Assembly (NCBI GenBank): GCA_018821535.1
Contig: JAHJLV010000037.1
Location: forward strand, 1 to 64,000
Direction: 5' to 3'
Length of the DNA: 64,000 nt
From: Pseudomonadota bacterium
GTDB lineage: Bacteria; Desulfobacterota; Desulfobacteria; Desulfobacterales; Desulfobacteraceae
Program-made: the position numbers and the translations under genes
The notes under the pieces: model-generated
Told to the model about the DNA's origin: nothing
Seen by the model: the letters and a program-made list of their open reading frames with translations, nothing else
Databases searched by the model: none
Shown: positions 45,503-55,800 of the stretch, one piece after another
How the letters are laid out: every line of letters begins with the position of its first letter
How positions within the stretch are numbered: position 1 is the stretch's first letter

Positions 45503-48500
45503 ATGGCTCTTAGAATTAATACCAACGTGGCAGCACTCAGTGCTCACAAAAACATGATCAAAAATGACAATGGTCTTTCAGCTTCCCTGGAAAGACTGTC
45601 ATCCGGACTGAGAATCAACAAGGCGGCAGATGATGCTTCGGGCATGTCAATTGCCGATTCTCTGCGATCTCAGGCAATGGGTCTTGGTCAGGCGATCAAA
45701 AATGCCAACGATGGAATCAATATTGTTCAGACAGCAGATGCTGCACTGGATGAATCCATCAACATTATTAACACCATTAAAACCAAAGCAATCCAGGCTG
45801 CCCAGGATGGCCAGACCACAGAATCCCGTGCTGCCATTCAATCAGATATCACCAAACTGATGGAAGAACTGGATATTATCGCAAAGACAACTGCCTTTAA
45901 TGGTCAGAAACTTCTGTCAGGCCAATTTGTTGATAAAAAATTCCAGATTGGTGCTTACTCTGGAGAAACCGTCAATATTTCCATTGCCTCAGCAGAGTCT
46001 ACCAAAATCGGTCATGTAACATCCGGCAAGCTTTCTCTGGCAAATAATGCACCTGGAAGTGTTGAAATTGCGATCTACAGCAGTCTCCAGAACAAGAATT
46101 TTGAACTCCAGGCAACTGAGGTTGGCTATACCAATTCCAGGGAAAACAGCATGGCAGCTGTGGCGGATTCCATCAACAAGCTTTCTGATGTGCTGGGTAT
46201 TACAGCAGCTGCGGAAGTAAAATCATCAACCAGCAGCTTTGTTGGGGCAGGCACCTTATCAGAATTCTCTATCAACGGCGTTGTCATGAATGGTATCAAT
46301 GTCACAGAAAGTGATACTGATGGCTCCCTGGTAAAGGCAATCAATGCTAAAACCTCTCAGCATGGTGTTCTGGCAACCGTAAGTGCGGAAGGCCAGCTGA
46401 CGCTGAAATCCAGTGATGGTCGTGCCATTGAAGTAAAAGCAGATTCTGCCGGCTTAGCCTCTGTATTCAAAGGCCAGGATCTGTCCACTGTGGGTCATAT
46501 CAATCTGACCCAGAACGGATCCAATGATATTGTTATCACCAATAAAGACGGTGGCGATGTGGTCACACTGACCAACAACCTTGATGTATTGAAATCAGAA
46601 ACATTTGATTCCGCTGCCACAGCAGCTGTGGGATCAAAAATTGCCAAAAATTCAATCATCGGTGCAGGCTGGACCACAAATCAGGATATTGCTGCAGATG
46701 CTGCCTTCAGTAGTGATATTGTTACAACAGAAGTCAGTACTCTTGCAGCCGGTTCTGTTTTAGGCAGTGGTTCCACTCTTGTTTTGAACGGAACCATAAA
46801 CGGAGATCTTAAAACAGAAGGGACTTCAACCAGTACAACAGCACCCAGTACTTTAGGGCTTTATTCCACCATTACACAGAACAGTATCCTGGCAACAGGC
46901 ACTCAAATCGGAGCAGGTGTTACTCTTGCCGGTACGACCATTGTTGAAGGAACTGCCGCTACAACAGCCGATAGTACAATTATTTCCGGTTCTGTTCTGG
47001 CAGCAGGAACAGTGATCGCAGCAAATACTGAATTATCTGGAACCACATTAACGATTGAGCAAACAGCTGCAACCGTCGGGGACAGCGCGATCCAATCCGG
47101 TAGTACCCTGGCTGCAGGAACTTTAATTGCCGCTACGACGGCTCTGGGTGAAAATATATACACAGTTGAGGCAACTGAGGCCACAACGTCTTCCAGTACG
47201 GTTGGAGGAAGCGGTTCAGTCCTTGCACAGGGATCTGTTCTTGGCAACGGAACAACCCTGCATTCCGGATTGGGAGTAAAAGTATATCAAACCGGCGAGC
47301 TCACAGCAACAACGAGTGTAGGCTCAGGTGTATATACATTGGCAGCCGGAACTGTACTGAAAGCGGGAACCATCATACACAGTGGTACAATTTCCGGTCT
47401 TGACGGCGTTGCAATCGTTGCCGCCGCCGGAGGCACCACCCTGTCCGGGGACGTAACACTTGCACAGGATTTTAATATAACCGCATTATTTGAACAAAAA
47501 TGGTCTATCGCGGCGGGCAGCTCTTTTGCAAATGGTACCATCTTTGGTTCCGGTGCCACTGTTTATACAGATCTCACACTGGCATCCGGCATTACGCTCG
47601 CTGGTGAGGCTGATACGTTGACACTTGCCCTTGGCTCATCTCTGGCCGGTGGCTCAACCCTGTCATCCGGTTCCACGTTTGGTGCGGACCTTACCCTTAG
47701 AAGCGCGGCAACTTTGGGGACAGGTGCTGGTGGTAATATTACATTGAAAACAGGATCTGTACTTGCAGATGGTACCAGCTTGAAATTTGAAGATGTTCTA
47801 GCAAAAGTCGGTGCAGATCTCACCCTGAAAAGTGCGGCCACCCTTGGTGCCAATAGTGACATAACAGCAAAGGCCGGGTCCATTATCGGAGCCGGGTCCA
47901 GCCTGATCAGTGGTTCGAAAATCGAAGCTGATATAACCCTGCAGGCGGCATCTACCATAGCATTGGCTGCCGGTATGGCTGGTATTACCAAAGAAGTAAC
48001 TCTTGGTACGGGTTCTGTGTTAGCTGATGCAAGTGTTCTCCGGTCAGGCTCTACCTTCTATGGTCAGGTAGAAAATGACGGTGATATCAACTTTACCAAG
48101 AAGCAGGAAATTGGAGCTGGCTCAACGATTGAAACTACGGCTACTTTTATAAAAGCAGGCTCCACAGTCGGTGGTTCGGCTACTGCCAAAGTAGACCTCG
48201 GGGTCGTCGGTGGCTCTTTTACCCTGGGTGCTGGAACCAAACTGGCTGCCAATTCAATGCTGGCCAATGGCTCCACCATTGGCGGCACAATCACTCTGGA
48301 CAGTGATGAAAAAGTGGCAAAGGGAACCCAGATGCAGCTTGAAGCAGGTTCAACACTTGCTGACGGCAGTGTTATTGCAGCAGGCACCTATCTGACCAAC
48401 AACATCACTGCAGCGGATGGAACCGTATATGCTGCAGGCAATATTGCTGAAACAGCGATTACCACAGGCGGTGTAAATGTCCTGAACAATGCCATGACCC

Positions 48501-48907
48501 TGAAAGAAGGCTCTGTAATGGCAGAAGGCAGTAAGCTTGCAGCAAACGCTGGCGGAACTGCTGCAACTGCACAGGTTACCGACTCTGCAACCAACAGACT
48601 TTCCGAAGTCAATGTTCTGACCCAGGAAAGTGCCCAGATTGCTATCGCGGTTGCAGATGCGACCTTGAAAGATCTGGACAAGGTAAGAGCGGATCTGGGT
48701 TCTGTACAGAACCAGCTGACCTCGACGATTGCCAACATTTCAACCACACGGGTGAATGTGTACTCTGCAGAATCTTCTATTCGTGACGTTGATTTTGCTG
48801 AAGAGTCCTCTAACTTCACTAAACTGCAGATACTGCAGCAGGCAGGAACATTCGCCATGAGCCAGGCCAATGCCAGTGCACAGAGCGTTCTGAGCTTACT
48901 CCAGTAA
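45503..48907 (+). CDS. fliC: Giant flagellin with hexapeptide-repeat (beta-helix-like) central domain
   Basis: 1134 residues against roughly 280-500 in most flagellins. The N-terminal D0/D1 part (about 1-170; MALRINTNVAALSAHKNM) and the C-terminal part (about 1030-1134; TNRLSEVNVLTQESAQIA) are canonical. A hook-IN-like segment lies near 245-300. From about 385 to 1020 there are some 14 cassettes of the form LAAGTV-IAANTE-LSGTTL, that is three hexads of pattern [LIVF]-[AG]-x-[GN]-[ST]-x. This is the left-handed parallel beta-helix signature, here spaced about 36-68 residues apart with Thr/Ser/Gly-rich linkers. A GGAGGA site precedes the ATG and a strong terminator follows. Glycosylation by the neighbouring Maf protein is likely. 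Confidence 0.93.
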   Translation: MALRINTNVAALSAHKNMIKNDNGLSASLERLSSGLRINKAADDASGMSIADSLRSQAMGLGQAIKNANDGINIVQTADAALDESINIINTIKTKAIQAAQDGQTTESRAAIQSDITKLMEELDIIAKTTAFNGQKLLSGQFVDKKFQIGAYSGETVNISIASAESTKIGHVTSGKLSLANNAPGSVEIAIYSSLQNKNFELQATEVGYTNSRENSMAAVADSINKLSDVLGITAAAEVKSSTSSFVGAGTLSEFSINGVVMNGINVTESDTDGSLVKAINAKTSQHGVLATVSAEGQLTLKSSDGRAIEVKADSAGLASVFKGQDLSTVGHINLTQNGSNDIVITNKDGGDVVTLTNNLDVLKSETFDSAATAAVGSKIAKNSIIGAGWTTNQDIAADAAFSSDIVTTEVSTLAAGSVLGSGSTLVLNGTINGDLKTEGTSTSTTAPSTLGLYSTITQNSILATGTQIGAGVTLAGTTIVEGTAATTADSTIISGSVLAAGTVIAANTELSGTTLTIEQTAATVGDSAIQSGSTLAAGTLIAATTALGENIYTVEATEATTSSSTVGGSGSVLAQGSVLGNGTTLHSGLGVKVYQTGELTATTSVGSGVYTLAAGTVLKAGTIIHSGTISGLDGVAIVAAAGGTTLSGDVTLAQDFNITALFEQKWSIAAGSSFANGTIFGSGATVYTDLTLASGITLAGEADTLTLALGSSLAGGSTLSSGSTFGADLTLRSAATLGTGAGGNITLKTGSVLADGTSLKFEDVLAKVGADLTLKSAATLGANSDITAKAGSIIGAGSSLISGSKIEADITLQAASTIALAAGMAGITKEVTLGTGSVLADASVLRSGSTFYGQVENDGDINFTKKQEIGAGSTIETTATFIKAGSTVGGSATAKVDLGVVGGSFTLGAGTKLAANSMLANGSTIGGTITLDSDEKVAKGTQMQLEAGSTLADGSVIAAGTYLTNNITAADGTVYAAGNIAETAITTGGVNVLNNAMTLKEGSVMAEGSKLAANAGGTAATAQVTDSATNRLSEVNVLTQESAQIAIAVADATLKDLDKVRADLGSVQNQLTSTIANISTTRVNVYSAESSIRDVDFAEESSNFTKLQILQQAGTFAMSQANASAQSVLSLLQ
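46742..48535 (+). repeat. Imperfect repeat array encoding about 14 triple-hexapeptide cassettes in fliC
   Basis: Each cassette begins with a [LIM]-[AG]-x-[GA]-[ST]-x hexad. Copies start near 46742, 46889, 46997, 47108, 47222, 47340, 47507, 47642, 47762, 47885, 48019, 48224, 48355 and 48518. Spacing is mostly 108-167 bases. The copies are diverged at DNA level (different codons), so the array is old and held by selection on the protein rather than freshly duplicated. Confidence 0.8.
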
Positions 48908-48931
48908 AAGCAAGGTAATTTTTTAAACCCT

Positions 48932-48971
48932 AAAGCCCCGGAATCTTTTCCGGGGCTTTTTCTCTTTTTTT
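48932..48971 (+). terminator. Rho-independent terminator of fliC
   Basis: AAAGCCCCGGAA (48932-48943) pairs perfectly with TTCCGGGGCTTT (48948-48959) around a TCTT loop, followed by a long T-rich tract. It lies 24 bases after the fliC stop and makes fliC a single-gene transcript, separate from fliD. Confidence 0.93.
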
Positions 48972-49073
48972 CTTATGTTCTTTATGTCATGATCCGATAT
49001 TATAGTTACATGGCTTGAGTTTATAGCGGTGCTTTAAACCGGCCTGAAAAACAATATACGATGGAGAAAAAAA

Positions 49074-50753
49074 ATGGCAGGATCAATCACAACCTTAGGG
49101 ATCGGGTCCGGTCTTGATCTGCAGAATATACTGGACCAGCTCAAGGAAGCTGAACAGGCACCCATCACTTCCAAACAAAACGAAAAATCAAAACTTCAAA
49201 AAGAGGTCAAAGCGTATAACAGTGTCAACACCAGACTTTTTTCAATGAAATCCAATGCACTGTCCCTCTCCCTTGAATCGAATTTTCTAAAAAATACTGT
49301 CTCTGTCTCGGATGATGATATTCTGACGGCAACAGCCAATGATGGTATCTCACAATCCTCCCACAACATTGAAGTTACGCAGAAGGCCCAGTTCAATTCC
49401 TGGCAGACCGCAGGAGTGGAAAGTGCAGGTTCCATAATTTATGAAGGACCTGAAACCGGAATTGCATCCCAGACCCAGTCTGTCACAACCGAAAGCAGCA
49501 CCATGACCATTCTTTACGGCGCACTGGAGAATCAGCAGTCCATTGAAATAGGCCTTACCTCCGGCATGAGTCTGGATAACATCATCAACACGATCAACAC
49601 ATCTGATACCAATAAAGATGAAGACGGCAAACAGCTTGTCATGGCCTCGATTCAAACCAATAATGGAGAATATTACATCCGGATCGCTGCCGCATCCGGC
49701 GGCAACAGTGCCGAAACCCAGGTCAGTGTGGCAGGGTATGATTTTGCCATGGCTGACACCACGGTTTCCATTGCCATTGCAGGCCAGGAAGACCCGATGT
49801 ATCTGGATGTTGCTCCGGGAACCACCTATGAACAGATCGCTGCCGCAATCAACAGTGCGTCTGATAATCCGGGTGTTACTGCCAGTATTATCGATACCGG
49901 AACGGCTGAAAATCCCTTTCGCCTGACACTGACATCAAATGCGACAGGTGAAAACAACCGGATCTCACTGCAGAATCTTCCCCTTGCAGAAGTCACCGGT
50001 GCCGAAGGTGCTTCCCTGAATGCAATCTTCAAGGTCAATGGTGTTGAATACCAGCGTCAGTCCAATGATGCCATCACAGATGTGATTTCAGGCGTGACCC
50101 TGAATTTGAAAAAAACCGGAGAAACTTCCATCGGTATCCAGACCAATCTGGAGCCTGTTAAAAAAAGTATCATCTCCCTGATTGAAGGCTTTAACAAACT
50201 GGTTTCAGACATCAGCAAGGAAGATACAGAGGATACTGAAGAAACAGACAAGGAGCCTGAAGAAAATCCTTTATCCGGCTCATTTGACATAAAAAACATG
50301 ATTTCCAGGCTCAGGGCTTTGATCAGCACAAGTATAAATACAGAATCCGAATACATGAGCCTTGTGGATCTGGGGCTTGAGATTAACAAAGACGGCACCA
50401 TGACACTTGATGAAACCGTCCTTGAACAGGCCCTTGCAGCAAATCCTGAAGCGGTGCAGTCCCTTTTTATTGGTGATTCTGATGCCGGAATCACAGGCCT
50501 GGGCGATACTATCAATGACGGGATCAGCGTCATGGTCAGTTCCCAGGGACTTGTCCTCACGGAAATTGATGCTGCCCAGACAAAAATGGATCGACTGGAC
50601 AAGGATATCCTGTCTGCCACTGAAAGACTGGATAAGCGCTATAAAACCATGACAGCTCAATTTGTCAGACTGGATACATATATCAGCCGGTTGAACAATG
50701 AATCCGCTTTCATGCAGTCAATGATAGACTCATTTAATAAGACAACAGAATAA
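49074..50753 (+). CDS. fliD: Flagellar filament cap protein FliD (HAP2)
   Basis: 559 residues. The N-terminal FliD_N domain begins GSITTLGIGSGLDLQNILDQL. A flagellin hook-IN motif region follows in the middle, and the FliD_C domain contains SIGIQTNLEPVKKSIISLIE and ends with a coiled-coil region (SATERLDKRYKTMTAQFVRL). FliD caps the growing filament and folds flagellin. A possible weak sigma-28-like element (TATGTTCT-N11-TCCGATAT) lies about 70 bases upstream. fliS follows 43 bases downstream. Confidence 0.95.
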   Translation: MAGSITTLGIGSGLDLQNILDQLKEAEQAPITSKQNEKSKLQKEVKAYNSVNTRLFSMKSNALSLSLESNFLKNTVSVSDDDILTATANDGISQSSHNIEVTQKAQFNSWQTAGVESAGSIIYEGPETGIASQTQSVTTESSTMTILYGALENQQSIEIGLTSGMSLDNIINTINTSDTNKDEDGKQLVMASIQTNNGEYYIRIAAASGGNSAETQVSVAGYDFAMADTTVSIAIAGQEDPMYLDVAPGTTYEQIAAAINSASDNPGVTASIIDTGTAENPFRLTLTSNATGENNRISLQNLPLAEVTGAEGASLNAIFKVNGVEYQRQSNDAITDVISGVTLNLKKTGETSIGIQTNLEPVKKSIISLIEGFNKLVSDISKEDTEDTEETDKEPEENPLSGSFDIKNMISRLRALISTSINTESEYMSLVDLGLEINKDGTMTLDETVLEQALAANPEAVQSLFIGDSDAGITGLGDTINDGISVMVSSQGLVLTEIDAAQTKMDRLDKDILSATERLDKRYKTMTAQFVRLDTYISRLNNESAFMQSMIDSFNKTTE

Positions 50754-50796
50754 TATAGATACAATAAGTTAAACAGGTTATCCCCGGGAGGTATGA

Positions 50797-51288
50797 ATGG
50801 CCGCATCTGCACAAATCAACAAATATCTGAATAATCATTATGAAGGTATGGAGCCTGAACAGTTAATCCTGATGCTTTTCAAAGGTGCCCTGGAACGGAT
50901 CAGGCTGACCAGAGAAGGCATTGAGGAAGAGAATATACAAAAACGGGGAGAGAATCTGAGCAAAGCCATTGCTATTATTTCCGAACTCAATGCTTCGGTG
51001 GATACCACAATGAATGATGAAAGCACCCTGTTTCTGCGAGGCCTCTACACAGCCATCCTTGAAGAACTCCCCAAGGTTTCAATGAATAATGATACTGAAA
51101 TCCTGCGACGGACCCAGGCATATATCTCTGAACTCAAAGATATATGGGAAAGAGATGTCATGGGAAAAACAACCGGTCTGAATAAAGACCAGCCCACAAG
51201 ACCCCGGGTGATACCCAAAAAACCGCATCCGTCAAAAAATTATTCATCAGGAACAGGTAAAAATGCGTTTCATTCCATCTCCATTTGA
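50797..51288 (+). CDS. fliS: Flagellin export chaperone FliS
   Basis: 163 residues. INKYLNNHYEGMEPEQLILML is replaced here by the typical FliS start (shown up to QLILML), followed by LFKGALERIRLTREGI and YTAILEELPKV. It binds the C-terminal helix of flagellin and prevents early polymerisation. The C-terminal 35 residues are basic and Pro/Lys-rich and go beyond the usual FliS length. It lies between fliD and a FliT/FlgN-like gene. Confidence 0.92.
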   Translation: MAASAQINKYLNNHYEGMEPEQLILMLFKGALERIRLTREGIEEENIQKRGENLSKAIAIISELNASVDTTMNDESTLFLRGLYTAILEELPKVSMNNDTEILRRTQAYISELKDIWERDVMGKTTGLNKDQPTRPRVIPKKPHPSKNYSSGTGKNAFHSISI

Positions 51289-51313
51289 TGGAATAACAGG
51301 GGCAGGATTAAAC

Positions 51314-51715
51314 ATGCATAAAGACATCAACCACATAACAGGCATTCTGGACACAATTAATCAGATGCAGACCGCTCACATTCAATCTTTTGAAACTGAG
51401 CTGATGCCGGATCTTGCCTCCCAGCTGACTCAAAGAAAAATTCAATTTGATGAATTAAAAATATCTTTTGATCTCTTCATTTCCAGCATCCTGCCACATC
51501 ATACAGATAACAAGGAATTCATTGTTGCAGAATTTTTAGAGCGAATCAACGTCCTTCTGGAACAGAACAAAACACTTGAAAAAAAGATAAAAAATTATAA
51601 ATATGGCCTTCAGGAAAGCATAAAAGAAATATCAAGAGGAAGGAAAGCCATTGGTTTTTATGGTTCACCGTCTTCGTCCATAAACAAGCCCAGGGCCATT
51701 AATCTGACAAACTGA
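51314..51715 (+). CDS. Probable flagellar chaperone, FliT/FlgN-like
   Basis: A 133-residue, almost wholly helical protein. The C-terminal NYKYGLQESIKEISRGRKAI followed by GFYG is the type of ending seen in FlgN/FliT-like chaperones. It lies between fliS and flaG, where fliT usually stands. The start chosen is the ATG at 51314, with an agga site six bases upstream; a frame from 51263 would overlap fliS by 26 bases. FliT function is inferred from position and shape. Confidence 0.6.
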   Translation: MHKDINHITGILDTINQMQTAHIQSFETELMPDLASQLTQRKIQFDELKISFDLFISSILPHHTDNKEFIVAEFLERINVLLEQNKTLEKKIKNYKYGLQESIKEISRGRKAIGFYGSPSSSINKPRAINLTN

Positions 51716-51737
51716 AACCAAGGGGAAAGGGGGAAAC

Positions 51738-52112
51738 ATGAATATAAACACATCAAATCAAGCGATAAAGGACACCGGACAAGTCGAAAAAACCATGTCC
51801 TCAGCAACTGCAACCTTTACACTGAATGATAAAAAAAACAGCAGTGTTAAAGAACAGGAAAGCCGAGACAAACAAACCCGGTTGTCTGTAAAAGACACCA
51901 GGGAACTGGCCAAGGAAATGAATGAAATCATGGATGATCTTCAGACAAGCCTTGGATTTTCAGTACGCGAGGGTCTCAACAATCTGGTGGTTGTGGAAAT
52001 AACAGACAGAAAAACAAATGAGGTGATCAAACAGATCCCGTCAGAGGAACTGCTCACCATCAAAGAGAAAATGGAAGAGTTCACCGGGCTAATTTTTGAT
52101 CAGAGCGTTTAA
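51738..52112 (+). CDS. flaG: Flagellar protein FlaG
   Basis: A 124-residue FlaG-family protein. A disordered, polar N-terminal half precedes the conserved C-terminal domain (LQTSLGFSVREGLNNLVVVE, then IKQIPSEELLTIKEKM). FlaG affects filament length in several bacteria. It usually precedes fliD; here it closes the fliD-fliS-chaperone run. Its stop lies 23 bases from the convergent fliW stop. Confidence 0.88.
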   Translation: MNINTSNQAIKDTGQVEKTMSSATATFTLNDKKNSSVKEQESRDKQTRLSVKDTRELAKEMNEIMDDLQTSLGFSVREGLNNLVVVEITDRKTNEVIKQIPSEELLTIKEKMEEFTGLIFDQSV

Positions 52113-52135
52113 CCAGCGTTTTTAACTGATCTGGA

Positions 52136-52573
52136 TCATGATCCCTTCATGATATCATACTGGTAAGAATAGCTGGAATCTGAAATTATCACCTGAACCG
52201 CTTCCCTGGCTTTGGCATTGATCACCAGTGGGCCCACCAGGTTGGCCGTAATCTTTCTGTCCGCTTCATCTCCTGTGATGTTTATGACAACATAAACTGC
52301 CAGATCTTCTTTTTTTACACCTTCCCAGTTTCGATCACGGATAAACTCTTCCAGACCCAGCTGATAATCCGGTTTAAACAGTATCGGATCCATTAAAACA
52401 AGGGCAAGATTGGGTTCTTCTGCTGACTGAAACCAGCAGAAAGGAGCTGTTTTGGGATCTTCAAGCAGAACAAACCGCTCATAACCCGGAAAACCCGGTA
52501 ATCCGTGGGGCATAAAAATTATTTTCTCATCATCAATAATAATCTCACCAAATTTTCTTGTCTTTATTTTCAA
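52136..52573 (-). CDS. fliW: Flagellar assembly factor FliW (CsrA antagonist)
   Basis: 145 residues, full length for the family. IIFMPHGLPGFPGYERFVLL and the FCWFQSAEEPNLALVLMDP segment are typical. FliW binds free flagellin and, when released, binds and inactivates CsrA, so flagellin translation follows filament assembly. It overlaps csrA by four bases (ATGA). The putative CsrA sites in the fliC leader complete the circuit. Confidence 0.94.
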   Translation of the reverse strand: MKIKTRKFGEIIIDDEKIIFMPHGLPGFPGYERFVLLEDPKTAPFCWFQSAEEPNLALVLMDPILFKPDYQLGLEEFIRDRNWEGVKKEDLAVYVVINITGDEADRKITANLVGPLVINAKAREAVQVIISDSSYSYQYDIMKGS

Positions 52574-52821
52574 ACCTTCTTCTCCTGAGAAAATCTATTT
52601 TTAATCAATTGCGCAGCTGTTGTAACATCTGTTATCTCTTTTTTTGCAGATTCTATATTCTCTTTTTGTATCTGTTCAAAAACCTCCATTCTTAAAATAG
52701 AAATCTCTCTGGGTGCATCAATACCCACCTTTACATGATTTCCCTCTATGCCAAGAATGCTGATAACGATTTTGTCACCGATCTTGATCTTTTCCTCTGC
52801 CCTTCTTGTCAGGATGAGCAT
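52570..52821 (-). CDS. csrA: Translational regulator CsrA
   Basis: 83 residues. MLILTRRAEEKIKIGDKIVI and VKVGIDAPREISILRMEVFE are the conserved RNA-binding strands, with Arg in the APREISILR region. The C-terminal extension beyond the 61 residues of E. coli CsrA matches the longer CsrA proteins that respond to FliW. It lies 12 bases downstream of flgL and overlaps fliW. Confidence 0.95.
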   Translation of the reverse strand: MLILTRRAEEKIKIGDKIVISILGIEGNHVKVGIDAPREISILRMEVFEQIQKENIESAKKEITDVTTAAQLIKNRFSQEKKV

Positions 52822-52833
52822 GTCATTTGATCC

Positions 52834-55800
52834 TTATGTTAAATAATCAACAAGACTGATATTCAGTATTTTTGATGTGGATGCCAGTGCTGCCTGGTAT
52901 GCAGTTTCAATACTCTGAAGTTTCATAATGGATTCAATAATATCCGCATCCTCGATGGAGGACTTCCGGGTTGTAAGACTTAAACTGACTTCACGGGTTA
53001 TGGTTTCCCGCACCTCAAGCCGGTTGTATTTCATTCCGATATCCACAATTCTGGATGTCATATTATCAAAATTGGTCTCAAGTCTTCCGATGCTTCTTTC
53101 AATACCATCCGTATCATTGTCTGACAAGTATTGTTTCAAATCCAGCAGGGTATTAAATATACCCCACTCCACCGGCCTTTGACTTTTCAAAGGCGTATGC
53201 ACATCATCTTCCAGAGAATCAAACCCCAGAATCGCCCCGATGGTCTGGCCTGTTCCGCCGATAGACACCGGTGCATTATTACCGGTATTCCATTGCAGGC
53301 GAAGCTCATCAAGCATGCTGCCATTTTCCTTGATGGTAAATTTTTGTGTGTGGTCATCCCAGGCCACTGTATAATTGATGGCATTTCCATTATTACGGGA
53401 CTCTGCCTCCATGGCTTTTTCCACTTCCCGGGCAAGCTCTGCATGGCTGGAATATGTTTTTTGTGCAATAGACGCAGTCAGTTTATTCGGGTATTCATTG
53501 GGATTGTTTCTGTTGAACTCCAGAAAATCAATTTTATTATTTGATCCGTCAATGGTGATATTCACAATGTTTTCATCACTCATGGAAAGCCGGACCGTAT
53601 CATCGCTGGTGGTCACAAATCCCAGTGTATCTGCAGCATTTGTGGACGGATTATCTCCGCTGTACCAGAGAAGACTGAAAGAGGAAATATCTGCAATGCC
53701 CCCCTCTTTAAAGATAAACTCCCCTTCAACCGCATCATAGGACACTGCATAATCAACATTGTTAAAGGACGCTTCTCTCATTCGGGTCTGAATAACTGCT
53801 GCCAGCTGATCCCTGCTGGTATAGTCTCCTTCGGGAATCTGTATGCTGGCAGTGACCCGGTTCCCGTCTGCATCTGTCTCTGAAAAATCAATCCAGTTAT
53901 TTGTTTTATCAAATGTCATCACCACCGGATCAACGGAGCTGCTGTATGACAGATTCCTGTCATAATCCACATCCGGGCTGAATCCCAGCGATTTTGCAAG
54001 ATAATCACTGTCCGGCCCGCCACTGTCCCAGAGGAGTCTGAATTCTGAAATATTTCCACTGACATCCTGAATGGTGAATTGATTATTCCCGGCATTATAG
54101 GTGACATCATAGTCTGCCGGCGGAACATTTGCTGTTGCAGCATCCAGAGCCAGTTCAACAGCTGCTGCAAAACTTGTGGCATCCCGGTAGGTCCCGGCCG
54201 CAACCGTTGCGGTCAGTGCTGTTCCGGCAGTGCCCAGAGCATCAATCTCCTGAAAACTGAACGTATTGTTTGAATTATCAAGAACAATTGTCCTGTCCAG
54301 CGCAATATCGCTGGCAGGGTATATTGTCAGGTCATCCACCGGATAAAACCCCAGGGTATCTGCCGCATTACTGGCGCTCCACTGGATATGAAATTCATCA
54401 AGGTCTGATCCGGCCTCTTTTATTTTAAACCGGCTGGTTACAGGATCATAGGACACATTATAATCAATACTGTTGGGTCCTGCAGCACTGGCCGCCTCCA
54501 TTCTGGTTTCAATGCTGCTGGCAAGCGTGTTCATATCAACATAGGTAATATCTGCACCGGTTGTATTCAGATCAATGGTGAATGTTGATGCCCCGCCAGT
54601 GGAATTGACTTCATCAAAAACAATCTGATCATTTGTGCCGTCTGCTATGACCAGTTCAGTGATATACTGTGCCTGATAATCAGACACGGGAGGTGCCTGA
54701 ATCGTATTGGTTCCATTATATCCGATCTCATGGCCGATACTGCGGTCTCCTTTTGCAGACACGATCTCAAACTCGATATAATCCCCTTTGTTATTTACCG
54801 GCGCATCAAGCCGGATACGGATATCCGCTGTTCCTGATTCATTCAGATCAATGTCAATGCTGTCTTTTGTTCCTGAAATCGTGGAAGGCACAATCACATA
54901 GCCGGGATTATTCACAATCTTCCAGGTATCATCTCCCTGCCAGACAAGCCTGAAAGGATTGGTTCCGGCAGGCTCAGGCGTACTGATGGTCAATGCGCCT
55001 GCATCCACGGAAATCTGAATATCATCCGGGTCTATTGAGCTGCTTGCCGCTATATTGTTGATATAGGCCTGCCCGCCGGTATCCCACATGAATTCGGTCT
55101 TAAGATACCCGTTAAAGCTGCCATCTTCCCGTATGGCATAAGTATTGTCATCACTGTTGTAATCCACCAGATATCCTGCGCCATATCCGTTTTGTGAAGA
55201 TGCCTCGTTCAATGCATTTCTAACGGCTGTTTCCAGCTTTTGGGAAGTATACAGGCCATCCGGAACAGTGGCTGTCAGAACGATCTGTGATCCGGACCCA
55301 TGCCCATTGTCTTCTTTAAACACAATGGTATTATTGGTGGCATTAATTTCAATTTCCCTGTCCCAGAACGTTTCCTTGCCATCTCTTCCCACCTGTACAC
55401 CGGAATTTTTGTCTGTTCGGATTTCAAAGGGAATATTGTTCCCCTTATACACCACCTGCCCTGTCCCGCTTTGATCATATTCAAAAGGGATAACATTCGT
55501 ATCTGTCCCGCCGAATATATAGTTCCCGTTCACCTGGGTATTGCCCAGCGATACAATCTGTTCAAGAATACTGTTGATTCTTTCCACTGCATCCTTGCGC
55601 TCATCAGCCGTGGCAGATGAATTTGCAAGACGGCTGACTTCTGTCTTGGCATCCAGAATCAGAGTGTTCACGCTGTCAAGGGAGCTTTCAGCGCCTTCAA
55701 GCCATGATTTTCCCATGATCACATTGCGTTCGATCTGGTCAAGCGTACCAATAGAATTCCGGATGGTAAGCACCTGGCTCAGTCCAAGCGGATCATCTGA

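Noticed and set aside
46903..48870. Several antisense open frames of 90-160 codons inside fliC (for example 47563-47991 and 48388-48870)
   Set aside because: They mirror the repetitive, low-stop composition of the flagellin gene on the other strand, have no Shine-Dalgarno sites and show no domain.
45503..48907. CRISPR-like or recent tandem DNA repeat in fliC
   Set aside because: The periodicity is at protein level; the DNA copies differ and spacing is irregular, so it is neither a CRISPR array nor a fresh duplication.
48982..49008. Sigma-28 promoter upstream of fliD (TATGTTCT-N11-TCCGATAT)
   Set aside because: The spacing is right but the -35 box matches poorly, so it is mentioned only in the fliD entry.
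50057..50660. Antisense frames of 187 and 126 codons inside fliD
   Set aside because: They lie wholly within a well-supported gene and have low-complexity Ser/Leu-rich translations typical of shadow frames.
52133..52144. GGATCATGATCC palindrome between flaG and fliW as a terminator
   Set aside because: It has no loop or T-run and overlaps the fliW stop; probably chance.
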